This document shows, in pieces, positions 11,385-23,600 of a DNA stretch of 64,000 nucleotides; positions within the stretch are counted from its first letter, which is position 1; each line of letters begins with the position of its first letter. The position numbers and the translations under genes were made by a program. The notes beneath the pieces were generated by a model. The model did no database searches, was not told the origin of the DNA, and saw nothing but the letters and a program-made list of their open reading frames with translations. Origin of the DNA: Gymnothorax reevesii (taxonomy: Eukaryota; Chordata; Actinopteri; Anguilliformes; Muraenidae); assembly GCA_029721435.1 (NCBI GenBank), contig CM056574.1:70289501-70353500 (forward strand). Reading direction: 5' to 3'.

Positions 11385-14300
11385 TACAGTTTCTCACCCC
11401 GCTGCAAGCACACTGCCATCAGGAGAGAAGGCACAGCAGAGCCCGTTGGTCAGAGGGGCGAGGGCCTGAGGGGAGCCCTCCTCTATATTCCAGAACCTGA
11501 TAAGCCTGAAATACAAATAACACCAACATTTACAAACACATCAAATCACATTATCAAAACACATCAAAAAAAAAAAAAAAAAAAAAAAAACACCAATACC
11601 AATTCATACAACATACCAAACCAGCCTGAAATACAGAAAAATACCGACAATTATTTACACAAAACACCAAACCAGCTTAAAATAACCCAAGGTACGCAGT
11701 TATTAAAGGAGAATTCCGGTGCAAAATTGACTTGGGGTGTACTGAAACATGATAATGAGTACTAACTACTGTCGAATACCCCACCTACGTACACACGCAA
11801 CTTTTTTGAAATACATGGAGCTCCGCACTTCATTGGTAGAATTCCGAGGACCCGGACATTTAAATCGAGGCACTGAGAACTTTGAAAATGCACCGGTAGT
11901 TTATTAAAAATACTATTTATGCAAACAGTACCTCGATGTTGTTTCCAGTCGCCTCCATCTTAAGTCACGAGAAGTCGATTGACGAGCACGAACGAATAGG
12001 AAGGATAGGGGAACAGATTGCAATCTACTTGTTTGTGCTTGTCAATCGACTTGTTGTGAGTTTCAAGATGGAGGGGACTGGAAACTACATCGAGGTATTG
12101 ATTGCATAAATAGTCTTTTTTAATAAACTAATCGTGCATTTTTAAAGGTCTTAGTGCCTCGTTTTAAATGTCAGGGCCCTCAGAATTCTACTGATGAAGT
12201 GTGGAGCTACTTTAAGCCTTGTTAATGATGAAAGAAATAACGATCTCTTTGCATGGCAACACGATGCCCGATTCACAACCATTGTAAGCCTATTGGGAGC
12301 CTCGGCTAAAAATCCATTTATTTCGAAAAGTTGCGAGCGTACGGAGGTGGGGTATTCGACGAAAGTTAGTACTCATTATCATGTTTCAATACACCCCAAG
12401 TCAATTTCACACCGAATTCTCCTTTAACATAATATACCAAAACAGCCTGAAATGGACAAAAACACCAAAATATGCGTAATATACCAAACCAGCCTGAAAT
12501 ACCCAAAACCTAACATTTATTTACATGATACATAAAACCAGACAGGAGAATAAAAATAATAAATCAACATTTATCTACACTCTGTTCTAAACCAGGATGA
12601 ATCACCTCGAAACAGCAACATTAATTCACACAAAATACTAAACCAGCCTGAAATACACAAAAATGCCATCATCTATTTACATAATACCGATCCAGTCTGA
12701 AATACACTCAATACCAGTCAGAAATCCTAAACCCTCACTGCAACATAAACGCAGCACAGACACAAAACCAGTACCAAAGTGCTGGTGAAGCGGTTTTACA
12801 TGTGGGCAAAATTTGCAAACTGCTCCTTCAACAGCTGTCTTTGCAGCGAGAGAAAAGACTGCCCCCAGAGTGCAGGCAGCCATTTTGTAAACTTGCTGAC
12901 CTCCTTCTGACTGGTCCGGGAAACCCAGCCCACTCTCTTTCTGCAACCAATCAGGAGGCAGGGTCAGACGAGGCTGAGAGTGATTTATGGCTGTCATGTG
13001 AGAGGCACAGGATCCAGCCAGTACTAGAGGCCCCAGCAAGCACAGACACACACACTACACTGATCAGCCACAACATTAAAACCACATACCAAATACTACC
13101 CCTCGGGCCATAAAAATGGCTCAGTAAAATTGACGCCTGCTTGAATTCTCAGACCCAGGGTTTCTCTGCAAAACATTTTCCAGAGCAACACAAACCCTCA
13201 TCAGCTTATCTTCTTCCCACAGTACATCCTGGTACCATCTCTTCCCCAGTTAAATGGTGCACATGTACCCCGCAGATGCACATGATGTAAAAGAAATCAG
13301 GACACACTAGAAAGATGACCTTTAATCACTCCTAGGTACTGAAGAGACCCTCCTGTGCCCACTGCAGATGTTTTCAGCAGTGGACCAGGATTGGAATGGG
13401 CACTCGACTGGTCTGCAGCTACAAAACGCTATACAGAGCAGGATACAATGTACTGTGTGTTGTGACACCTTCCTCATCTAAGGATCATTAAAATTCATGA
13501 TGACCTCTGCCACAGTCGCCCTTCTGTCTGTTCAGACTGGTCAGGATATCCTTCTTAGCTCAAGGGCATTGAGAAGCCATGAGTGCTCAACACCCGTTTA
13601 CCGGCTCATGGTTCGCCCCTCCATGGACCGCTGTCAGTAGGTACTCGCCACTGCTGACTGGGAGCACCCCGGAGGCCTTGCTGCTTCGGAGATGCTCTAA
13701 TCCACTTCCCCAGCCATAACGATTTGATCCACATCGAAGTCATAAAAGTCCCAATTTCTCCCACATCAACAATGAGAACAGACTGTTCACTAACAGTTAA
13801 AGATCAATCTGAAGACTTAGACTTGTGCTGTTGTTACAAGATCATCAATGGTATCTGAGAGTGGTTTGATGTATTGGCTCATCGGTGCTTACTGTGTACC
13901 TTCATATGAACTGCATACAACACACACACACACACACACACACACACCCGCGTGCGCATATAAACTATATACAATGCCCACACACATTGACCCACATGTG
14001 GTATAGAGTGAGCTCCACAATATTTGAGACCGAGGTCAGTCTCCTTAATTTGGCTGCATACACAAGAGAGCAAAGTGCAAGTGCAACAATTTCTACAGAA
14101 AAAGAAAGTACATAGAAAGAGGCTTCATAAAAAAAAAAAAACTGCATAAGAGTACAAGCAATATGAAAATCTGAAAGATGGCCATGCCTTGCGTGGTAAT
14201 ATGCCCACATAGCAGCCTTGTCAATTACATTTTATTTGACCAATAATAGGTACATAATTGATGTCACCATTATCAGTAAGTGAAACAGTTATTAATCCTT

Positions 14301-17300
14301 GTCAATGGCACAAAAACATAAAAAGGAACTAAAAAAAAAAAATTTCAAACCACACAGCCAAATAAGGAAGTAATCGCTGACCAACAAATACTGACATTAC
14401 TGTAACACATCATTGAAATTAATGGGGATCCACTTCAAATCACTGTTGATCCATGAAACAACAAGAAATACCCGCGTTTAAACACCCTCAGCCTGACTTA
14501 TGAAGTGTCCCAGAACAAGTACACAATAACCAAAGTAGAATTCCACAGAACATACATTTACAAATACAAAAATGCCCAAAGTCCCACAAAAATTTTGGAA
14601 AATTCACATTTTTTTCACTAATCTAGAGCCCCGCATATATATGATGGCTCCCCCAGGTAAATACCCCCTAGCTCAAATGCTTCATCAAAATCAGTTCATG
14701 ACAAAGTTTTTTTCAAAAACGCCAAAAATGCCATTTTTTCCCCAAAAAATGGTCCGATCTGAAAAATTCTTTCCTGGCCTGGATTCCCTACATCACCACG
14801 AATGTTTTGGCATGGGTAACTAGTTTATTGATGCTGACTTTAGAGGTGCAGACACGGACAGACAGACAGGCGACGAACTGATGACAATACCCTTCGGCCT
14901 GAAGTCGGGCCGAGGGTAAAAATGAGTTGGATACAGCAAAAACTGGATCATGTAGAGCGAGAACAAGCTATATACAAGCCTTGTATAGGATGCGCAAAGG
15001 TAGGTGCCGCAGCTCCGTGAAAAATTTTCCCATCACCAAATTCAATAATTATCCTCCCTATATCACCAGTGACCCACAAAAGAAAAATGATAAGAATCAA
15101 CAACTGTAGTCCGTACAGTGAGAACAATAATTTGTGGATAGACCGACGGACATATATGCCTGCCCAGTTGAGTGGGCATGTGATATCAAATGTATATATT
15201 ACAGTGCTAATAGTATGCAGACAAGCGCAAGCATACACAGACATGTCAGTACACGCACAGGAGCACACACATGCGCGTGCGTACACACACTGACCTGTCG
15301 TCAGCGATGGTGGCAATGCAGAGCCCGTCCTGGCAGAAGGCGACAGAGCGTACCCAGCGGTCATTCGCTCCTCCGGCGAAAATGGGCGAGGGAGGAGGGA
15401 ACAGGTGTCTGTGGGGGGGAGGGAGGGAGGGGGATTTGACATGAAGGGTCATTACAGGATACAGAACCCATGCAGCGTTCACATGATCACCTCTCACCCC
15501 CTCTAATGCACAAGTTATCACACTTCATCACACTGCCACAGGCGAGGCCAAGAACACAATCTTACCCCAGCTCCAGCATGGCCGTGCCCAGGTGCGGGTC
15601 CCACACGATTACACGCGTGTCGTACGAAGCAGTCGCCAGCAAAGCCCCGTCGGGCGAGAATTCGCAGGAAACCACGTCGTTATGGTGACCCTCCAGTTTC
15701 CGGATAAGGCCGTATTTATCCATGTCCCAGAGGAAAACCTGAGCGACAAACAATGGCCAAAATGCGTCTCTCAGACAAAGCAGACCACATTACAACTTAA
15801 CATGGGGTTGAGCATTTTTTGTCAATGATGAGTTATGAAATCAGATACTTCAGGCACATACAATACACTGTAAGCCCATTATAATGTCTCAATCTGTTAT
15901 ATTGCAAGAATAAGTTTATTCAAGTTTATTCTTCCAAGGGTAGCGTGCTAAAGGTTATAAATGGCAGCATCAGTCCATGTAGTTTTAAATTAAATTACTT
16001 GCCTTGTTGCACTTATTCTCTGGGGAAACTAGACATCCATTTACAACCAAATCAAAAGTCTCAAAAAATTCTTCTCTATATACTGCAGGATATACAATGT
16101 TGACCAAAAAAGGATATGAATAAAATAAAATGTAAACGCGAATGGTAACGTGACATTATTTTTAGGACGTCTCCAGTCAGTGTGTACAGAATGCTCTCCA
16201 CCCAAGATGCGCAATGCAAATACACGGGTACTGCATGCAAGAGGAGAGAAGACTCAATGGCCAAAAGGTAGACACTTTCAGCAAACAGAAACGAGCATTT
16301 CAGAGAAAGCTGCAACATTTTGTTGGTGCCAGCACTAGTCAGCAACTCTCTCTTTTTCATCTGCAGGTCAAAAGGGGAGCGAATGTGCGGTTTGATTGCA
16401 TCAGGTCATTGTTTCCTGTTCCTGTTTGCCTTCCTCTCAGTTCTGTATAAAAGCCTGCCGTGTGCAGTCCAGTGAAGTAATTCCTCAGCAGCAAAGTCTG
16501 GGGTTTGTTTTCTGCCACTTCCAAAGGAAAAAGGGAGCGTTTGTGAGAGACTAACCCTCTCTGTATTCCTTAGTGTGGCCTAATCTCCCAGCTTTTCCAT
16601 TTGGGTGTGTTTTTCTGGTAACAGGTGAAAGCGAATTCCGTGTCCCAGACTTAAACTATGGCAGTAGAAACGCACCACAAGCCTACAGATGGACATGCTC
16701 AACAGAGTCAGAACCCGCCTCAGAACAAGGACTGCGATGGGCCAGGCTTCACGCTCCTCTGCCCCCTCCCCCAAAAGCAACAGCTGCAAATGGGGGAAGC
16801 CTGCACCCCTCTGCAGTACACTCCAGTCCTGCTCAACTCAAACCGCCCCTGCCTGTTTCAGCTGCATAGACCTTCACAGCAGTTTCTGAAATTAAAAAAA
16901 TTTAAATTAAAAAAATTAAAAACCTACTACTCATGACCTATATTCAGTCATTTTCCCCCTTCTGGGTGTACAAGTATGTGAGCGGATGCTATGGAAGCCA
17001 GTGGACTGGAGGGAATATACCGGATTGGCATCATGGCCCCACATGCCATGATGCAACATGGCATCCATTTCTCGTGGCATGAAGCCCGGCACATTTCAAA
17101 AGCCATCGGCTGCTGCCAAGAAATGAACAGACTGGCTGAAAACAGAGAGCGCTCAGTGAGGGACAGAGGCGCCTTTCATCCGGCGTCATCCTCTAAAAAC
17201 GCCCTGACCTCTATGGCTTTACATGGCAGTGTAGCACGAGCAGGCAGCACGAGGCTAACGGCTGTCGTTATGACAGGCTAGTGTTAGTGCCAATTATTCC

Positions 17301-20300
17301 ATAGCAACGTAATGGAGAGACAGCAAGTCAGGGCCACACAGGGTAGTGTTAGAGCTAATTATTTCATGACAAATTAAAGTAGACATGTATTGAAAAATCA
17401 AAAAAAAAGGGCAAATTATTCCTCTACCGAAAGCAAATGTCATGGAGATGATGAATAAAACACTCTCTCAACACTCACTCAAACAGGAAGAGAATAAAGG
17501 AGGCATTTTGGACACCCTTTCAACTCGCGCACATCCCAAAAAAAAAAACCGAGCAAAAATAGCTCCTTTCTGATGGCGTAATTCATGGGAAACCGGGACA
17601 CATGGTAAGGAACTCAAGTGCAACGACCATCGTCTGCCTGTCATAATTTGTTCATTTTTGGGTCCGATGTTATTTTATATTACTAGCGGATGAGATTTAT
17701 GATCATCAAAAAGTATGCAATTGTTTAACTGCCAGATTAACCCACCTGTTTAAGGCTCCGCTTTGCGGAGTAGTACTGAGCACCACGGCCTGGGTTGCAG
17801 CCCGGGTCATGCCAATGACCAGTAGGCTTATTTTTTTTTTAAGAGTAGTGTACAATTGGCTTTGTGCTGCAGAGAAATAAACTGGGAGAGACTGCAAGTT
17901 TGAGATTATAGGATTATAGCATTGTTCCTTGCTCAAGGGCCTCCTGTTCACCAGCCAGGCGCCCTCAGTAAAAATACAAGGTTGTAAATGTTCGGGTTTC
18001 CTCCGCCCTTGCTCAAGGTTGGCTTTCCCTACGCTACCTATGCTAGCAACTTACATCGCTAGGTCAACCATATAAAGTCAATGATTCCAACCAAGTAATT
18101 TAGCAATAATGGTAAAGAGTAACGCACCCCAGGGCTTGCTTCTCGCTCAGTTGCCTGTGCCCGAGGCTCCGGTTCATGCTGGTACGTTACTACGTTTGGG
18201 GTAGCTGTTGGCGTTCAGCTGCATCCCTATCATTGCCAATTTCTTCCTCATTTTCCATGTCTCCTGCCTCTCCATTGTCATCACTGTCGCTAGTTGTTCA
18301 ACTTGCACTGGAATCAGCCTCTTCAACTTCAATGACCAAGTCAAGCAAAAATTCTGACATTTGCTTGCAATGAAATATACACGATAGCCCATGTGCCACA
18401 AGTGCTCCTATGAGTGACGTCACAGCACTTGGCCTGATTCACAGCGCTGTTCATGAACGATATTGCAGGTTGCTGAAAGCCTGTTTTAAATCCATGATTA
18501 CTCTATTTCAATATCATCACCGGGTAAAAAGTGTTGATAGAGTGTGTATTGCACGCCATTCGGGATGATACCAAATACCACAATTTTTTATGAAGTTTCA
18601 AATCAAGACATGTCAACTTTAATACAGAGACAGCAAGCCAGAGCCACACAGGCGAGTGTTAGTGCTAATTATTCCATAACAACTAAAAAAAGCGAGACCG
18701 CTAGGCTGAAATACATAGTAATGCTAATGCCTCCACAGCTACTTTATACTTAAGAGAGCATTATGAAACGGGACTCCAACTTATCCTAATCAGACAACGG
18801 CTTCTTCACACTGAGAGACACATACACACCAAGCTAAGCCGTGCTTGCTACCGCTAATGCCCATTATGGCAAAATTAATGCAGAGGGCAATGGCTGGCAA
18901 ACGTATGGGTACTACTGATTATCATAGCTCTTCCAGTACCACTTTGGTATGTGGGTTTCTGCTAATGCTAAATAGTCCATGGAAACCTCATAGCAGAAGA
19001 AGTTACAAATGGACAAGATGGTCAAGAAACAGACAGGTAAAAAAATATTATGGTTCAGAGGGAAGGCGTGCAAGCCTTACAGAAAAACACAGACAGAAAA
19101 TGAAGAGGGATGAGGGGTTCCACTGCGTCAAAATGAGGGATTTTCAGCTTGGTTACATAATATAGATGAAATAGAGGAAAGATTGAAACTGCAACAATAT
19201 GTAGGTTAACAGCAGCACCTACATGCAGGAGCCCCCGGGACGGACCGGGCACTGGGTAGAGCCGCCCCCACCTGTGACAAGGAGAGCAACACGCTGATGG
19301 AAACACACAAGCCACAGATGCTCTACTAAGCGCCAGACGCTGCACTCCTGCACCCCATCCCATCCCATTTCTGCATAACAACAGGGCTCACGGTGTAGAT
19401 TCCAAACGCGACGACCGTCTACTGCCACAGCATCGCACTGTCGTACCTTTGAATTACATTCATGTAAAGTGGAGCAGCTGGAAATTTTAGAGGCATCCAA
19501 AAAAAGGGACCAACAACGTAAGAATTCGGAGCAGAGTGTCTGGATTATCTACAGGAGCACTACTCATCTCCAGGTCCTGTGGGCTGCAGTGTCTACAGGA
19601 ATTTGCTCAAACTGTGTGCAAGACCACGTGACTCCATGAATTATTAAGCACCCATGGTTCAGCACGAAATGGAGTCAGGAAATCTCTGAATTCAAGTGGT
19701 GTAGTGTAGAGCTAGGAGAGCACGCCAGCAAACACTGTGGCGACCAGGACCAGTAGATGACTAGTGCCACACCGTAGCATCCAAGCGCAACCAAATCGGC
19801 ACTAATGGCATGACGGGCATTTTCAAGGAGAAAAAAAAAAAAAAAAAACCTACTGGGATGGTCAGTCAGGGCCCCGTCGCATTCCCCTGCCTTCCTTTAA
19901 CCCCTTGGTTAATGGATTCAATCAGCTGGATACCGCAAGGCCCAGTATTTAATCGATATCATACCAAAGCGTTCATGTTTTCTCAAATTCTACCCATATA
20001 TGCAGTGATCCATTTATCTGTCCATCAACACTTCAGGTTTTCTTTACCTTCCTCCCCTGGGGAAGAAGGGGGATTCAGTTTGGTCAAGAATGAGGTGAAT
20101 TACAATTTTAAAAAATGAAGCTATGCTATAAAAGCACACTGGTACTCATATAAACAACAATTCAAAAAATACTGCCATCAGGCTGATGCTAGCGCTAACA
20201 GCTACTAAGCCTATACTGGTATAAATGCAAACCCCTTCAAAAGGAGTAATGCTACCAGGCCCAGACTGATGCCAATGCAAACAGCAACATAAGGCACAAT

Positions 20301-20623
20301 GCTACCAGGCAAACACTGGCACTGTTGCCAACAGCAATAAAAAAAGAATGCTACCAGGCAGATGCTGGTGCTAATGCTAAGAGCCATAAATGAAACAATG
20401 CTCCAAGGCTTACAAGGGCCAAGGACAGGTCTGAATGCAAATCAGTTAGATGAGACAGGCTTTGTCAGACATACATAGGCATGCACAGGAGGGAGTGAGG
20501 ACGTACCGCTTTGCCCGCCCCCACAGAGCAGAGCATGGAGGAGTCCGGAGAGAAGGCACTGCAGTACACCCAGCTCTGATGTGCTCTCAGCACTTTCACC
20601 ATGTTCCCTGCACACGGACAGAC

Positions 20624-20660
<37 letters not shown>

Positions 20661-23600
20661 TCACAAGTTACTTAACACAGCTGCCTGGAACTCAGTGATG
20701 TAACAGAAGAAACATCCACGGTAGCCGATCATCAGTAGCTGATTCAAAGCTCCTAAAAACATTTTCCGGAACTTATTTCAGACAAAATAGCTGCTTGCAT
20801 CCATACTGGACGTCCAAAATAGCCGAAAATCGGTCTTGAGCATTGTCAAATAAATATCCTTACCCGTGCAAAATGATGAAAAATTCCTGTGATAATCTCC
20901 CGACTATCGTCATCGAGGAGATGCAATTACGGTGCCAAAGCTATCTGTGGTGAAAAACATTTGCTAGCTAACAAAACTCTGACACCTAGTAGCCAAGGTA
21001 GAATACTCTGCACTTCGTAAAACAGCATCGTCTTCGGTCAGCAAAATAACATTTCAATAAATTGTAATATGTCCCAGTTTGAAAACAATAACGTTAGAAC
21101 TTGTTTGGGACTCAGCTCGTTTTAAGTGTAACCGCTTGTAGTTGAGGCATCTAGCAGCCTGATTGTAGGTTATAGTTGCAGTTGTTTAAAAAAAAAAAAA
21201 AAGCAACCACCAGACACATGCAAAGCTGGTAAACGAAAGACCAGGCAGGAGTGACTGAAGGTTGCATTGTACACACTGGTAACTGCATATTAAGCCCTTT
21301 ATTCAAAGTCGTGAAAAATCAGCTTTAGGTTCAATATGTAAAGCGTAAAAAAACAGTTCATGCAAATACAAACAAGATAACTCGGTCACCACCACAGAGA
21401 CCGAGTCGTCTATCTCCCCGATCCCCATTAGAGATCACTTACAAATTTTTACAGCCGCAATGTTACTGTTTTTACTCTTGCTATGACATTAATATGCATC
21501 CCTGTATATGTGTATATATATGTAAATATGGCTCAAAATGAGCAGAAAACTAAATCTGCAAAAAAAACAAAAAAAAATTCAACAAAATGGCCACCGGCAC
21601 TTCTGCTATTCACGATTATTCAGTTCCTTTGTGCAAGACACAAGCCAAAGCTCAGTATGTCTCCTGCAAACCTATGCTGGCAACTGCACTAGTTGAGGAC
21701 AAAATTAACAAACATAGCGTGTATGGGGTCACAGCTCAAATGTCCTCAGTGTAAACCCACAAGTGCAAGCATACACTTCTGTACATACCCATGTACTGAT
21801 GCCTGTACATCGGATAGGGGGTGGGGTGTGCAAAATAGACAAACACTGTTGCAGCCAGGGCACAGAAACCGATGTAGCCACTCGCTGAACAGAGACATGC
21901 ACTCACACAAACACACACATCTGCACACCACGGAAACACATGGGCCAAGACCTGCTTCTCCAAACTGGGCCAGAACCTGCTGCTAGCCATTACAGCTTCA
22001 GCCAAATCAGAACTCATAGCAGGCTAAAAAAGTAACTGATAATACCAAAGCAAATCTAAACCAGGCAAGCAGACTTACTGCTTTTGCTAAATCAAGACCC
22101 ATAGCTTATCAAAGTAACTGATAACACTAAATCAAAACTAAACAAGAGTAGTGACCTTACAGCTTTCCAATTTCTAATTCTAACTTACAGCAGGCTAGCA
22201 AAGTCACTGATGACATTAATCCAGAGCTAAACTCGGCAAGCGACCTTACTGCTTTAGCCAAAGTGATACTTGGCACAGGCTAGCAAAGCCACTGATCACA
22301 TTTAACCAAAAACCAGACCACGCTGGCAGCCTAACTGCTGACATCGAACTACAGCAGGGGGCGACCAACTTTATTTTAAGTTAAATCCAAACCAAAAGCA
22401 GACGAAGTGGCTGATGCTAAATATGAAATTCATGCAGAGGGGCCTCTGTGTTGGGTGAGGTGGGGAGTGAGATGGAAAGACTGCTCAAGAGAGCTCCCAT
22501 GGAGCTTTGCGGTGAATAGCATGTCGAGTTTAAACAAACAAAGCCTGCCCTAAACAGCCGGAGGCTTCCGGAAGGGCCAGCAGAGCACAAGAGGCCTCCA
22601 TTCAAGAGATCAGACAGACAGGCTTCCTTTCCTCTTAACCAAAAACAGACCCCCTTGGTTTTTACTGAGGCATTCTTATCAATACAAACCCATCTGAAGA
22701 TTCCAGTTTTAACCAGTTTAATTTTCTTTTAAACACTTCTGGCTGGTTTAATCTGGCTGGGCACCTATGAACCATTACAATATTCCATAATATACTTATC
22801 CAACAGTTTACTCTGTCAGTATCAATAGATTTGACCAGCCACAGCCAGGTAATGGCCAGAATTACAGACTGTATGCAGATCTCTCCACATTGCGCACAAA
22901 TGCAAAAGTTATAGTGAGTCAGACACTGAGATGGGATGGGATGGGCAGGAAGATAGATAGATTTTCAGGGGTAGACCCTAGGGGTCGTGCCTGCTTACCA
23001 TCGTCCTTCAGGTCCCAGACACGGAGCGTCTTGTCTCGGGATGCAGACACCAACACCAGGCTGCCATCGGGGGCGAAAGTCAAATCGCGAACAATGTCTG
23101 TGTGGTCCATTAGGTTCAGAAGCAGCTTGCCTGCACGAGAGCGCCTATTTAGACAACACAGGAGCACCAGTAACATGAGCAGCACACCATCATATCTAAG
23201 GGCCCAGCATGAGAGCCCATGGAGGAGGAACCCATGATAACTCGGTCGCCAGAGGGACAGAGTCGTGCATCTCCCCGAGCCCCAAATTTCGGACAAAATG
23301 GCTGCCGGCAGCCATACTGGACGTCCAAAATTGTTTTGAGCATTGTCAAATAAATATCTTCGCCTGTGCAAAATTATAAAAAATTCTTGCAATGACTGTC
23401 GCTTTCAGAGCCCGGAACAGGCGCAGCAGTAGCCCCGCTAAACCATAGTATCTCCCGTCTATCGTCGTCGGGGAGATACAATTTTAAATCTACAAAACCC
23501 AAAACCAGTGAAGTTGGCACGTTTGTGTAAATCGTTAATAATAACAGAATACAATGATTTGCAAATCCTTTTCAACCTATATTCAATTGAATACACTGCA

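Larger units (their letters stand above)
6656..11397. other. wsb1 intron 8
   Basis: This 4.7-kb intron holds a tRNA-derived SINE, a solo LTR with a 4-bp target duplication and a Tc1-like 5' fragment, all listed separately. A short 10-bp tandem array lies just before exon 8. A fish-type GGGCTGGGCAATAT motif at about 7472 may mark another transposon end. The remainder shows nothing recognisable. Confidence 0.6.
11506..15294. other. wsb1 intron 7
   Basis: This 3.8-kb intron contains a roughly 50-bp tandem array, a TTAA-flanked fold-back element inserted in it, a decayed Tc1 copy and a (CA)n tract, all listed separately. From 14220 to 15290 I see only low-complexity A-rich DNA and no gene. Confidence 0.6.
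15739..20506. other. wsb1 intron 5
   Basis: This 4.8-kb intron holds a degraded SINE and a ~60-bp tandem repeat next to exon 5. The segment AGAGACAGCAAGYCAGRGCC with its flank occurs twice, near 17311 and 18628, which suggests a partial local duplication. The rest has no recognisable gene or RNA. Confidence 0.55.
20608..22998. other. wsb1 intron 4
   Basis: This 2.4-kb intron contains the CT microsatellite, two partial copies of a dispersed repeat (20760-20935 and 21379-21430) that is also present just beyond exon 4 at 23237-23482, and a ~82-bp tandem minisatellite at 21985-22345. No gene is seen. Confidence 0.55.

Noticed and set aside
22919..23392. 157-codon frame containing a WD40 unit considered as a separate gene
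   Set aside because: Only 22999-23130 is conserved and it is bounded by splice sites in phase with wsb1; the rest is intron.
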